Program-made: the position numbers and the translations under genes | Source of the DNA: Streptomyces tirandamycinicus | GTDB taxonomy: Bacteria; Actinomycetota; Actinomycetes; Streptomycetales; Streptomycetaceae | Length of the DNA stretch: 64,000 nucleotides | Reading direction: 5' to 3' | Assembly (NCBI RefSeq): GCF_003097515.1 | Contig: NZ_CP029188.1 | Location: 1,512,501 to 1,576,500 of the forward strand | The notes under the pieces: model-generated | Seen by the model: the letters and a program-made list of their open reading frames with translations, nothing else | What the model was told of the DNA's origin: nothing | Database searches by the model: none | Part shown: in pieces, positions 16,984 through 25,345 of the stretch | Numbering within the stretch: position 1 is the first letter of the stretch | How the letters are laid out: every line of letters begins with the position of its first letter

Positions 16984-18315
16984 GTGGTGTCCGACTGGTC
17001 CCCGCAGCCGCATCCGGCCGCCCGCCTCGCCGTCCCGGCGTGCGACGAGCGGCCGCTGTTCGACGCCGTGCCGGAGCGTGCCCGCTGGCGCTACAAGCCG
17101 CGCCGCGACTTCTGGCGCAGCAGGGCCGTACGCGCCTGGGCACTCATCACTCTGCTGGCCCTCTCGGGGCTGATGATCCTCGCGCTGGTCCGCGAGCAGA
17201 CCGGGACCGAGGGCTTCCTGGTCGGGCTCGGTCTCGCCGTGCTGCCGGTGCCGCTGCTGGCCGCGGCCTTCCGCTGGCTGGACCGGGTCGAACCGGGCCC
17301 CTGGCGCAACCTCGTCTTCGCCTTCGCCTGGGGTGCCTGTGCGGCCGCCCTCGTCGCCATCATCGCCAACACCTTCGCGACCCGGTGGATAGCCACCGCC
17401 ACGGCCGACCCGACGCACGCCGACACGATCGGCGCGACCGTCATCGCACCCGTGGTGGAGGAGACTGCCAAGGCGGCCGCCGTGCTGCTGCTCTTCCTCT
17501 TCCGGAGACAGGACTTCACCGGCCTGGTCGACGGGGTCGTGATCGCCGGTTTCACCGCCACCGGTTTCGCGTTCACGGAGAACATCCTCTACCTCGGCAA
17601 CGCCTTCGGTGAGGACCAGGAGTTCGGCACCTCGGGCTTCGCCTCCGTCACGGCGGCGACGTTCTTCGTCAGGATCGTGATGTCGCCGTTCGCCCATCCG
17701 CTGTTCACCGTGCTCACCGGCATCGGCTTCGGCCTGGCGGCGGCCACGGCACGGCACCGGAGGGTGCGCAGGGTCGCCCTGCCGCTGCTTGGCCTGCTCC
17801 TCGCCATGGGCATGCACGCGCTGTGGAACGGCTCGGGGGTCCTCGGCCCGCTGGGGTTCTACGCGGTGTACGCGGCCTTCATGGTGCCCGCCTTCGGTCT
17901 GCTGACCTGGCTGGCGGTGTGGTCCCGGCAGCGCGAGCTGCGCACCGTGGCGGCGGAGCTGCCCGCCTACGCGGCGGCGGGCTGGCTGGCCCCGGCCGAA
18001 CCGCTCGCCCTGTCCTCCATGAAGGCCCGCACGATGGCCCGCGATCTGGCAGGCCGCACCCACGGTCCGGCGGCCGCCCGCGCGGTCTCCGAGTACGAGG
18101 CCTTCGCCACCTCCCTGGCCTTCCTCCGGCACCGGGCGGGACGGGGCGCGGCCGGGCCGGACTTCGTCGCCCGCGAGCAGGAGCTGCTGCACCATCTGTG
18201 GCAGCGCAGGGACCTCGCGGGACCGGCCCTGACGTACGCCGCCCGGGCGACGGGCCGTGCCTGGCAGCCCCCGCCGCACCTGGACTACAGCGGCTTCAAC
18301 CCGTACCGCGGCTGA
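16984..18315 (+). CDS. PrsW-family intramembrane metalloprotease
   Basis: A 443-residue membrane protein with about nine hydrophobic segments between residues 50 and 320. The family motifs are present: VVEETAKA (EExxK, near 157), FTENILYL (near 198) and the histidine in MGMHALWNGS (near 278). PrsW proteins are CPBP-like proteases; in Bacillus PrsW makes the site-1 cut in anti-sigma RsiW. The C-terminal 120 residues are soluble and helical. Two GTG codons (16984, 16987) can serve as start. TAGGGT at 16974-16979 is a possible -10 for a leaderless message. No obvious anti-sigma substrate is next to it, but the sigma-ZAS-NPCBM protein 10 kb away is a conceivable client. Confidence 0.85.
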   Translation: MVSDWSPQPHPAARLAVPACDERPLFDAVPERARWRYKPRRDFWRSRAVRAWALITLLALSGLMILALVREQTGTEGFLVGLGLAVLPVPLLAAAFRWLDRVEPGPWRNLVFAFAWGACAAALVAIIANTFATRWIATATADPTHADTIGATVIAPVVEETAKAAAVLLLFLFRRQDFTGLVDGVVIAGFTATGFAFTENILYLGNAFGEDQEFGTSGFASVTAATFFVRIVMSPFAHPLFTVLTGIGFGLAAATARHRRVRRVALPLLGLLLAMGMHALWNGSGVLGPLGFYAVYAAFMVPAFGLLTWLAVWSRQRELRTVAAELPAYAAAGWLAPAEPLALSSMKARTMARDLAGRTHGPAAARAVSEYEAFATSLAFLRHRAGRGAAGPDFVAREQELLHHLWQRRDLAGPALTYAARATGRAWQPPPHLDYSGFNPYRG

Positions 18316-18585
18316 CCGCTCCCGATCGGTGGTGGGCGGGTCCGCCCGGCGGGAACGCGCGTCCTCGCCGCGGAGCCCGGCTCCGGAGCACGGCACGGCC
18401 GACGGCCGGGGCGTCGGTGGGACGCGTACCGGGCCGTCGGCGACCGGAGCACCTGCGCCGTACGGACGGAGGACCGGCCGCGCGGGCCGGGCCGTACCGG
18501 CCGTACAAAGGGGGACTGACCGCCCGGGCCGGGCAGACCGCACCGACCTCACCGGCCGGGCAGACCGGATGAGGCGGAAGGGATC

Positions 18586-18642
18586 AGGCAGGCAGGCAGG
18601 CCGGGCGGGTAGGTAGGTAGGCAGGCAGGCAGGCAGGCAGGT
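18586..18642. repeat. GGCA/GGTA tetranucleotide microsatellite
   Basis: Runs of AGGC and GGTA tetranucleotides (three to six in a row, with a short interruption at about 18600) lie directly after the stop codon of the M23 peptidase gene. Such long perfect tetranucleotide runs are rare in this genome type and prone to slippage. They are in non-coding DNA. Confidence 0.9.
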
Positions 18643-18651
18643 GCGACCGTT

Positions 18652-19686
18652 TCAGACGGAAAGGCCCTTGCCGCGCAGCCATGCGGCGGGGTCGATGCCG
18701 TCGCCACCGGGGGTGTGCACCTCGAGGTGCAGGTGCGGGCCGGTGACATTGCCCGTGGCGCCGACCCGTCCGATGGTCTCGGAGGTGGAGACCTTCTGCC
18801 CCGCGCTCACGGTCATCGACGACAGATGGCTGTACCAGACCTCGGTACCGTCCGCGAGCTCCAGCACGATGTGGTAGCCGTACGAGCCGGACCAGCCGGC
18901 CGACTTGATCGTGCCGCCGTGTACGGCCTTGACCGGGGTGCCCGTCGGCGCGGCGAAGTCGAGACCCGTGTGGTAGCCGGAGGACCACAGCGACCCGGCC
19001 TGTCCGAAGGTGGAGGTGAGCGTGTACGACGAGGTCGGCAGGGAGTAGCTCGCCGCGAGCTTGGCGAGACGCTCGGCCTCCGCCTTGCGCGCGGCCTCCT
19101 CCGCGGCCTTGCGCTCGGCCTCGGCGGCCGCTTCGGCCGCCTTCGCGGCCTCGGTCTTCTGCCGCTTCGCCTCGGCGGCGGCCTGCTCGACCGCGGCCTG
19201 CTCGGCGGCCGCCCGGGCCTCGGCCTCCGCCTCGGCCTGCTGCTGCTCGGCCTGCTGGAGGATCCGGGCACGCAGGGCCTCGCCCGCGTCACCTCCCTGG
19301 CCCGCGGCGTCGGCCGTGGTGAGCGGCCCGTCGGCGACGGTCTCGTCGGCGGGGTCGTCCGCCATCAACGAGCCCACACCGGGCAGCGATTCGGGGTCCG
19401 GGAGTTTGTCCGCGATGACATCGGGAAGGGAGATGGAGACCGCGGGCTTGTCCTGGGCGGTGGCCATGCCGCCCGCGCCGACCGCGGCGATGACGCCGAC
19501 GCCGAGGACGGTGGAGCTCCGCGCGAGCGCGTTGCGCTGCTTGACGACGCGGTGCCTGCCACGAACGGGACGGACCGATTCCTCGGTCGGGTTCCACTCC
19601 TCCGCCGCGGGGGCGGGAGCCCACTGGTCGCTGGGTGCCCACTGGGTCGTGGGGGGCTCCTGGAGGGCAGGCTTGTTGGACGCCAC
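18652..19686 (-). CDS. M23 peptidoglycan endopeptidase
   Basis: A secreted or membrane-tethered cell-wall hydrolase of 344 residues. A hydrophobic segment near residues 60-80 (STVLGVGVIAAVGAGGM) serves as signal or anchor. An alanine/glutamate-rich coiled coil follows (about 150-215). The C-terminal LytM domain carries the zinc motifs HTGLDFAAP and HLHLEVHTP. It cuts peptide cross-bridges in peptidoglycan. The start is GTG 19686, with AAGGAG nine bases upstream; an upstream in-frame start at 19767 would lie inside the riboswitch and is rejected. Expression should respond to cyclic di-AMP through that riboswitch, as known for other Streptomyces wall hydrolases such as RpfA. Confidence 0.9.
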   Translation of the reverse strand: MASNKPALQEPPTTQWAPSDQWAPAPAAEEWNPTEESVRPVRGRHRVVKQRNALARSSTVLGVGVIAAVGAGGMATAQDKPAVSISLPDVIADKLPDPESLPGVGSLMADDPADETVADGPLTTADAAGQGGDAGEALRARILQQAEQQQAEAEAEARAAAEQAAVEQAAAEAKRQKTEAAKAAEAAAEAERKAAEEAARKAEAERLAKLAASYSLPTSSYTLTSTFGQAGSLWSSGYHTGLDFAAPTGTPVKAVHGGTIKSAGWSGSYGYHIVLELADGTEVWYSHLSSMTVSAGQKVSTSETIGRVGATGNVTGPHLHLEVHTPGGDGIDPAAWLRGKGLSV

Positions 19687-19712
19687 GGAGGCGTTCTCCT
19701 TTCCTTCCTTCT

Positions 19713-19840
19713 CGCCTACCGGGTTAGCTGACGGGTTCGGAGCAGGAAGGTCTCCTTCGGGCACCACAAGGCACCCGATTCACCCCAAATGGATGGTTCC
19801 CCGGTTCCCTTGCGGGATTCGGCGCATGCGCACGGTGCCG
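19713..19840 (-). promoter_or_regulatory. ydaO/yuaA c-di-AMP riboswitch
   Basis: Read on the minus strand this leader shows the conserved blocks of the ydaO class in order: GCCGAATCCCGCAAGGGAAC near its 5' end, GGGGAACCATCC, TTTGGGGTGAATC, then GCTCCGAACCCGTCAGCTAA followed by CCCGGTAGGC. The aptamer ends about 25 nt before the GTG of the M23 peptidase. In this class ligand binding lowers expression, usually by termination; which mechanism applies here cannot be read with certainty. Confidence 0.93.
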
Positions 19841-20120
19841 CCTCTTGCGACGGCTGGGACGACCGCGCTGCGTTATCGAACGTTAATAGAGATCGAGGCC
19901 CGATTCCAAGCTGTTCCCACTGATCGTTAAGGACGTTGGCCAGAACTTAAGCGCAACAACCGGTTCGAAACGGGCAAGTTCTCGCCTCTCGCTCAAGCCA
20001 ACATTCCTGACTGTTCGTCAAATGTTATGCGCAGGGCACGGATCTGATCACGCTCCGTGGCATCGTGCCGCTCAGACAACTCACAAGCCCCCTGCGCCAC
20101 ACAGGCACCAGCGGGTCCCG

Positions 20121-21260
20121 TCACGGGTGAGCCGGCGTCGCCCTGCGCCGCGGCGACTGCTGCTCCACCCGCCGGGTGACCGCGAGCAGCGCCATGTCGT
20201 CCGTCGCCGCACCGCCCGTGTGCCGGCGCACATCGGCGACCACCACGTCCAGCAGCTCCTCCGGGCCGGAGAAGGCACGGCCACCCAGCCGCCGGCGCGG
20301 GTCGTACATCACGTCGTGTGCGTCCCGCGCCTCCGACAGGCCGTCGGTGTAGAGCAGGAGCGTGCCACCGGGCGGATAGGAGGTCTCGGACACCAGGTCC
20401 GGCTCGGTCCCGAGGTCCATTCCCAGCGGCAGCGCCCGCACGGGCGGATCCAGCACGAGCAGCGCGCCGTCCGCCGCGAGCAGCAGGGGCGCCGGATGCC
20501 CCCGGTTGACGACCCGGACCCGTTCCCCGCCGCGTGGGATCTCGGCGAGCACGGCGGTAGTGAAGCCCTCGAAGCTCTCGAGCCCGGCATCCCGCGCGCC
20601 CTCCCGTGCCAGGGCCCGCTCCAGCCGCTGCGCCACCCCCGCCAGCGAGACCTCCTGCTCGGCGGCCTCTCGGAAGGCGCCCAGCACCAGGGCCACCGTG
20701 CCGACCGCGTCCAGGCCCTTCCCCCGCACGTCGCCCACGATCAGCCGCACCCCGTGCGGAGTCTCCTGCACGGCGTACAGGTCCCCGCCGATGAGCGCGT
20801 CCCGCTCGGCCGCCTCGTACCGGGCGGCGACCTGCAGACCGTCGATCCGCTCGTCGGGCGTGGGCAGCACCGCCCGCTGCGCCGCCTCCGCGACGACCCG
20901 GGCCGACGCAAGGCGCTCGCCGCTGCGCCGCACGATCCGGTTGATGAAGAGGGCCAGTACGGAGACCGTGAACACGGTCAGCAGTTCCGTGATGGCCGGG
21001 ATCCTCAGGATCCTGTCGCTGTAGACGTGCATACCCGCCACCGCCGCGCAGGCGGCGGCGCCGGTGGCGAGCGTGTAGCGCATCGAGAAGAAGGGGGCGG
21101 CGATCAGCGGTGCCGCCGTGAAGAGCGGCGCCGCGGTGAAGGTGTCGGGCGTTCCGAGGTCGTAGACGACCCCGCCCACGATCATCAGCCACGGGAGTAC
21201 GGCGAGAAAGCGGCGGCCACCGTTCTGCCGCCCGTCCCTGCCGCGTTCTCGGTGCCGCAC
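20121..21260 (-). CDS. Membrane SpoIIE-type PP2C phosphatase
   Basis: A 379-residue protein with four to five transmembrane segments in the first 130 residues (FLAVLPWLMIVGGVVYDLG onward) and a cytosolic PP2C/SpoIIE domain after that. Metal-binding motifs LIGGDLYAV, VGDVRGKGLDAV and LLLYTDGLSEARD are intact. It likely dephosphorylates an anti-anti-sigma factor in response to a membrane signal. GTG 21260 with AGGAGA upstream was chosen; the open frame extends to 21425 but without a better start. It stands alone, with no kinase or antagonist next to it. Confidence 0.85.
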   Translation of the reverse strand: MRHRERGRDGRQNGGRRFLAVLPWLMIVGGVVYDLGTPDTFTAAPLFTAAPLIAAPFFSMRYTLATGAAACAAVAGMHVYSDRILRIPAITELLTVFTVSVLALFINRIVRRSGERLASARVVAEAAQRAVLPTPDERIDGLQVAARYEAAERDALIGGDLYAVQETPHGVRLIVGDVRGKGLDAVGTVALVLGAFREAAEQEVSLAGVAQRLERALAREGARDAGLESFEGFTTAVLAEIPRGGERVRVVNRGHPAPLLLAADGALLVLDPPVRALPLGMDLGTEPDLVSETSYPPGGTLLLYTDGLSEARDAHDVMYDPRRRLGGRAFSGPEELLDVVVADVRRHTGGAATDDMALLAVTRRVEQQSPRRRATPAHP

Positions 21261-21487
21261 CAGTCTCTCCTGCCGGATCCGTCGGGGCCGCGGACGGTAC
21301 CGCGCCCCATTCAGGCTGGCCGCAGCCGCGCCGCCCGACGAATCGCCATCGGCCAACCGGCCCAGCACCCCGCGGGCACCGCCGCTCCCGGCGTGCGGAT
21401 CACCAGGGGGCCCTCCCGGTGACAAGGCCGTGCGGGGCGCTCGGCCCTCTCCACCCGCCGCCGGACGGCGGCCGTCCGGCGGCGCGG

Positions 21488-22240
21488 CTACCGGTCCTCG
21501 CCGAGATGGCGCTCCGCGTAGACCTTCAGCGCGTCCCGGACGAAGGCCGCCGTGCCCTCGCCGTGCCGGTCGTAGGTGGCCGTGAAGCGCGGATCGGCGA
21601 CGTACATCTCACCCAGACCGATCACATACGACCTGGTGGGGGTGACCGTTCCGGACAGCCACTCGCAGTGCCGCCGAGCGATGGCCTGGGCCTCCTCGCC
21701 GTCCGGCGCCAGCCCGTCCCTCAGAGCCTGCCCGAAGTCGCGGGCGATCGCGACCTGGCGGTCCTGGAAGTCGCGCTTCTCCCGCTCGCTCAGCGAGCGC
21801 CACCAGCGGTCGCCCTTCTCGTACGCCGCACGGCCCCAGCGCTCGGTAACCTCCTCCTCGTACCGGGTGTGGTCGAAGCCGTCGAAGACCTCTTCCGCCA
21901 TCAGTTCCTCTCCCTTCTCGGTCCGGTCGAGAGTGGTCCGCACCGAGGCGATCTGCCGCCCGATGCGCTCCCGCTCCTGCTCAAGCAGCCGAAGGTGGGT
22001 ACGCAGCGCGGTGGCCGTGTCCCGCTGGCCGTCCAGGACCTGCGCGATGGCGGGCAGGCCGAGGCCCAGCTCCCGCAGCAGCAGGATGCGCTGCAGCCGG
22101 ACCAGGGCGTCCTGGTCGTAGTAGCGGTAGCCGTTGCCGCCGATCCGGCTCGGCGGGAGAAGCCCGAGCTCCCCGTAGTGGCGAAGCGCGCGGCTCGTCG
22201 TGCCGGCCTTCCTGGCGATTTCCTGGATGGACCACTCCAT
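21488..22240 (-). CDS. MerR-family regulator, TipA-like
   Basis: A 250-residue activator. The N-terminal MerR winged helix (MEWSIQEIARKAGTTSRALRH, residues 1-70) is followed by a dimerisation coiled coil (to about 120). The C terminus resembles the TipAS drug-binding domain (RYEEEVTERWG, HCEWLSG, YVADPRFTATYDR near 195-230), where TipAL of S. lividans binds thiopeptides. Ligand binding should switch on the promoter with an over-long spacer directly upstream. ATG 22240 is 7 nt from the -10 box, so the message is probably leaderless. Confidence 0.88.
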   Translation of the reverse strand: MEWSIQEIARKAGTTSRALRHYGELGLLPPSRIGGNGYRYYDQDALVRLQRILLLRELGLGLPAIAQVLDGQRDTATALRTHLRLLEQERERIGRQIASVRTTLDRTEKGEELMAEEVFDGFDHTRYEEEVTERWGRAAYEKGDRWWRSLSEREKRDFQDRQVAIARDFGQALRDGLAPDGEEAQAIARRHCEWLSGTVTPTRSYVIGLGEMYVADPRFTATYDRHGEGTAAFVRDALKVYAERHLGEDR

Positions 22241-22247
22241 GCCCAGC

Positions 22248-22279
22248 ACGCTAAATCTTGACGTTGCGTAAAGGTCAAG
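22248..22279 (-). promoter_or_regulatory. MerR-type autoregulated promoter
   Basis: On the minus strand TTGACC (22278-22273) and TAGCGT (22253-22248) are separated by 19 bp, the over-wound spacing typical of MerR-controlled promoters. An inverted repeat CTTGAC/GTCAAG (22279-22274 and 22262-22257) sits over the -35 and spacer. This is very likely the regulator's own operator. Confidence 0.8.
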
Positions 22280-22450
22280 GCGAATGGGGCCGGACTCGGC
22301 AGACGCCGGCCGGAGGCGAGGGAGGCACCGGTAGAGCCGACAGACCGGGCGGAGGCCCTTCGGCGGCACCGGAGACCAAGCAGACCGGCGGAGGGACGGA
22401 AGCCCGGATGGGCCAGGCGGACCGGGCGGATCACAGAGGTGGCAGACGCA

Positions 22451-22487
22451 CCGAGGGCCCGGAAACCATGTGGTTCCGGGCCCTCGG
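22451..22487 (-). terminator. Terminator hairpin after tRNA-fMet
   Basis: A long GC-rich stem CCGAGGGCCCGGAA.CCA / TGGTTCCGGGCCCTCGG lies a few bases beyond the tRNA 3' end. It is symmetric and may work in both directions. Confidence 0.85.
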
Positions 22488-22494
22488 CCTTCAG

Positions 22495-22568
22495 TAGCGG
22501 GGACAGGATTTGAACCTGCGACCTCTGGGTTATGAGCCCAGCGAGCTACCGAGCTGCTCCACCCCGCG
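22495..22568 (-). tRNA. Initiator tRNA-Met (CAT)
   Basis: A 74-nt cloverleaf with anticodon CAT. The three G-C pairs in the anticodon stem (CTGGG/CCCAG) and an unpaired first acceptor position (C1 opposite T72) are the marks of the initiator. The terminal CCA is not encoded (ACT follows). A strong hairpin follows it. Confidence 0.93.
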
Positions 22569-22961
22569 TCGGTGAACACCACCCTACGCCATCCGGAGCA
22601 AGATCCAAACCGCTTTCCTCCGCCGCCCGCTCGCCGCCCCACCCGGAAGGGGCACCCGAGCCCTCGGCGGCGGAGTCCCGGCGCGGTGACCCCACCCTCC
22701 CGGGCCCGCGGGCGCACCGGGGCCGCCGCTATGGGAGGACGTACCGACGCCGGGCGGCTCACCGGACATGCGGATATCCGGCACCAGAGCACCCGGGCAC
22801 CCGGGCACCCGGCACGGCGGCACAGTCGCCCGGACCGGAGCGCGCGCCTGCACGCGTCACGGGCGGCGCCGGCGTGAGCGCCCGCCCTCGGCACGGCGCA
22901 CCACCCTTCCGAGGTGGCAAAATCCCTCCACCCCGGCCCTTTCCAGCGCGCTGACCTGCGA
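22569..22961. other. Intergenic region, no gene seen
   Basis: About 390 bases between tRNA-fMet and a small gene on the same strand. The only structure I see is a short GCACCCGG repeat near 22787-22815. The tRNA promoter must lie at its left end. Confidence 0.4.
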
Positions 22962-23162
22962 CTACTCCGCTACCTCGGTGCGCTCCCACCACTCGTAGAC
23001 GGTCAGCCGTCCCTCGGGAGAGTCCTCGTGGCGGGTCGTGGCCTTGAAGTGCTCGTAGCCGCCACGGTGCGGAATCTTCAGCTCCTGCCCCGGAGGGGTG
23101 ATCGGCACGACCCGGCCCCGCAGGTCGTCCGGCCCGCCCTCGAGGCGTGCCTTGCTAGCCAT
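22962..23162 (-). CDS. Small DUF5988-family protein
   Basis: A 66-residue protein (MASKARLEGGPDDLRGRV at the start). The LEGGPDDL, IPHRGGYEHF and WWERTEVAE segments match what I remember of the actinobacterial DUF5988 family, small proteins of unknown function. ATG 23162 has GGAGGT directly upstream. It sits between tRNA-fMet and accessory DNA and has no operon partner. Confidence 0.8.
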   Translation of the reverse strand: MASKARLEGGPDDLRGRVVPITPPGQELKIPHRGGYEHFKATTRHEDSPEGRLTVYEWWERTEVAE

Positions 23163-23631
23163 ACCTCCAGTCTTGCCCTTCCTGGGAGCTCCCCGCACGC
23201 CCGGAGCCGCCGGCCCCCGCCCCGGCGACCCTGGTCGGCCGCCCGCGAGGCGCGTGACGCCCGCGCCCGTGGCTACCTTCGACGGCTCACCTCGTGGGGT
23301 CCCCCGTGGCCCGACTCATGACACACGGCTTCGCAACGCCGAGACCCTCCACCTCGCTGGTACCCGGTCCGGCTCCGGCGAAGGGACGTCGGCCGCACCG
23401 GTCGCGACGCCCCATGGGCAGCTCAGAAGCCGCCGCGGCTTCGGTGGCAACGCACCGCTTGCAGCGCCTGCAACGCGGGGACACCTGCCCCACTGCGCCC
23501 AACTCGAGTTGTCTAGGAGGCTTCGGAGATCGCGGGACGGTTCAAGTCAACCTCGCCGGTGGGCGCTTCACCCTTTTGACTACAGTGGTCACTTAGCAGC
23601 GCAGAAAACTTCACCGACGGGGGCGGAGAAC
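23163..23631. other. Intergenic region at border of accessory DNA
   Basis: About 470 bases with no convincing gene on either strand. GC bias in third positions is lost, and an AT-richer patch at 23570-23600 precedes the truncated reading frame at 23632 and probably holds its promoter. Confidence 0.4.
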
Positions 23632-23709
23632 GTGGCGTGGGACGAATGGGACCGGATCAAAGCCGGCTCAGGTGCGCGTATGCGGTTGAATCAGCACGAC
23701 GGCGGCTGA
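23632..23709 (+). CDS. Truncated type VII-associated small protein
   Basis: A 25-residue reading frame from GTG 23632, with GGGCGGAG upstream: VAWDEWDRIKAGSGARMRLN and a short end. The WDEW...L.Q start resembles small proteins of about 100 residues that begin type VII satellite operons in Streptomyces, so this looks like a cut-off copy. The match ends at RLNQ, just before the sequence passes into the remnant of the next gene in another frame. Confidence 0.5.
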   Translation: MAWDEWDRIKAGSGARMRLNQHDGG

Positions 23710-24283
23710 CGGGCCCGCCATCATCGAGGGATACGCCCCCGAGGGCTCGGATCCCGCGACACTCGCCAGGCTCCTGACCGAGGTGGCCAACAACGCAGCT
23801 GACCGGGCCGGTTGCAGGGGCAACGGCGCCCTCGTGCCTCCCGGCGCCCTCGCCGCGGCCCCCGAGCCGCAGCGACCCGAGGAGGGGGTGGTGTGCGATC
23901 TCGCGGGTCTGGCCTTCCCCGGACCACAGGGACGAGGCGCAGCGGAGGAGATAGTCCAGAACGCTCCAGGCCCCACGTGGGCGTGCGACGTCTCCGGATA
24001 CGCCACCTATGCCGTGACCCAGGAGCCCCGAATCGTCGCGGGCATCCGCTCCTCGCCCGGGTATGTGGAACAGCCGCGCGTGACCGGCCGCCAGGTGTCC
24101 GGATTCGATCCGCATCACGTGGTCGCCGACTGCGCGGGCACGCCCACGTACTTCTCCCTGGAGCTCGGTCAGAAGTACCACGACGCCGTCGACACACCCG
24201 GCACCCCCCGCATACAGGAGCTGTTCGACACCTTCGTTGAGGCCGCCGGCAAACGGTTCGGCTGCTCCGCCCCGACCTCCTGA
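23690..24283 (+). pseudogene. Remnant of exported type VII-satellite protein
   Basis: An open frame with no start codon until GTG 23783, yet with coding character upstream of it (EGYAPEGSDPATLARLLTEV). The C-terminal part (VVADCAGTPTYFSLELGQKY ... GKRFGC) looks like the end of a family of anchored exported proteins found beside mycosin genes in Streptomyces. The expected N-terminal membrane segment is missing. Together with the 25-residue frame just upstream it suggests an internal deletion that fused two genes. An alternative is a short genuine gene from GTG 23783. Confidence 0.5.
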
Positions 24284-24293
24284 GGACTCGAAC

Positions 24294-24947
24294 GTGACGC
24301 ACGGACGACACCGACTGCTGATCACAGCCGTACTGACAGCGGCCCTGGTGACCGGCTGCCAGAGCGGCACCGGAGGTGGCGCGACGCCGCTCAGCCTGAG
24401 AGGACTGACCGAGACCGCCGACGGGATGCCCGACGGCGGGGCGAGCACCTGCCCGCTGACCTATGACGTGGCCCAGGCGGCGAAGGCGACGGGCCTGGAC
24501 GAGGCGACGGGGCCCGGACCCGTACAGGACGACGGCGATCCCGTCGCCACGGCCGAGGGCGGCAAGCGGGCAGAGCCCGGGGAACCGTTGGCCGAGAACC
24601 CTGGTGCCTTGGTGAGCTGTACCTTCCACATCGGCAAGGACGACGTGCAGGTGCACACCGTCGCGACCCGCAAGCCGCAGGCGATCGCTGCGCTGGCGCC
24701 GGTGGTCCAGAGGCTTGCCGGAGCATCCATGGATGACCTGAGCCGATACATGAAGCTGGCCGGCGACGCCAAGGCCGGTGACGTGGTCGTCACCGACAGC
24801 GGCAACGTCGCCGCCGTGCGGCTGAAGCTCGACGGCGACGGCGACGCCTACCTCCTGGTCGGTTTCGGTGAGGCGGGGACCAGCGCCCCTGACCGCAGGC
24901 AGCAGGTCGCCGACCTCGCTGGAACACTCGCGGACCAGGTGCGGTAA
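24294..24947 (+). CDS. Secreted lipoprotein, type VII neighbourhood
   Basis: A 217-residue lipoprotein. The signal peptide (RHRLLITAVLTAALVTGCQS) ends in the lipobox LVTGC, so the mature protein would be attached to the outer face of the membrane by Cys20 or so. The rest has no family I recognise; it is acidic, with a conserved-looking SCTFHIGKDDVQVH core. GTG 24294 follows the upstream remnant by about 10 bp with TGAGGAC as ribosome site, so the two were once one operon. It faces the mycosin operon on the other strand. Confidence 0.8.
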   Translation: MTHGRHRLLITAVLTAALVTGCQSGTGGGATPLSLRGLTETADGMPDGGASTCPLTYDVAQAAKATGLDEATGPGPVQDDGDPVATAEGGKRAEPGEPLAENPGALVSCTFHIGKDDVQVHTVATRKPQAIAALAPVVQRLAGASMDDLSRYMKLAGDAKAGDVVVTDSGNVAAVRLKLDGDGDAYLLVGFGEAGTSAPDRRQQVADLAGTLADQVR

Positions 24948-25345
24948 ACGACGTAGTCGGCAATTGAAGATCGTGAGGTTCCCCCTCGCAACGTGAAGGC
25001 CATGACTGCAGGGGAAGTTGGGTCATGGCAGCGAGAAGCGTCGGAAGTACGATCCTGAGTTCCGTGAGGTGTGACAGCAGGCCGTGAACATAAGTGAGCA
25101 CATACGTGCGGAAGTGACTTGAGCTGGAGAGTGAGACTCGGTGCGCTGGCGGGAGCCGCCGCCGTAGTGACCGACGCTGGCCTGTTCAGTAGGTGAAATA
25201 CGGACGTGCTGGGGCAGGACGTTGCTGCCTCGGGGGACAAGACGATGGCAATGGTCGAGTTTCAGAACGCCGTTGGTATACCGGTCGACCCCGCTTTCCA
25301 GGACTGCCGGAAGACGACAGCTGAACGAGCACTGATCGTAGTCCC
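24948..25345. other. Decayed DNA between lipoprotein and mycosin genes
   Basis: About 400 AT-richer bases with scraps of coding sequence. A transposase fragment sits at 25021-25074. A frame at 25131-25195 reads VRLGALAGAAAVVTDAGLFS before a stop and looks like the beginning of a lost membrane protein. No intact gene is seen. Confidence 0.5.
25021..25074 (+). pseudogene. IS3-type transposase OrfA fossil
   Basis: The frame reads GHGSEKRRKYDPEFREV then a stop. KRRKYDPEFRE is close to the N terminus of IS3-family OrfA proteins (usually followed by GAVRIV). Only about 12 residues of similarity remain. Confidence 0.45.

Noticed and set aside
18652..19767. M23 peptidase starting at 19767
   Set aside because: That start lies within the conserved core of the ydaO aptamer; GTG 19686 has a perfect ribosome site.
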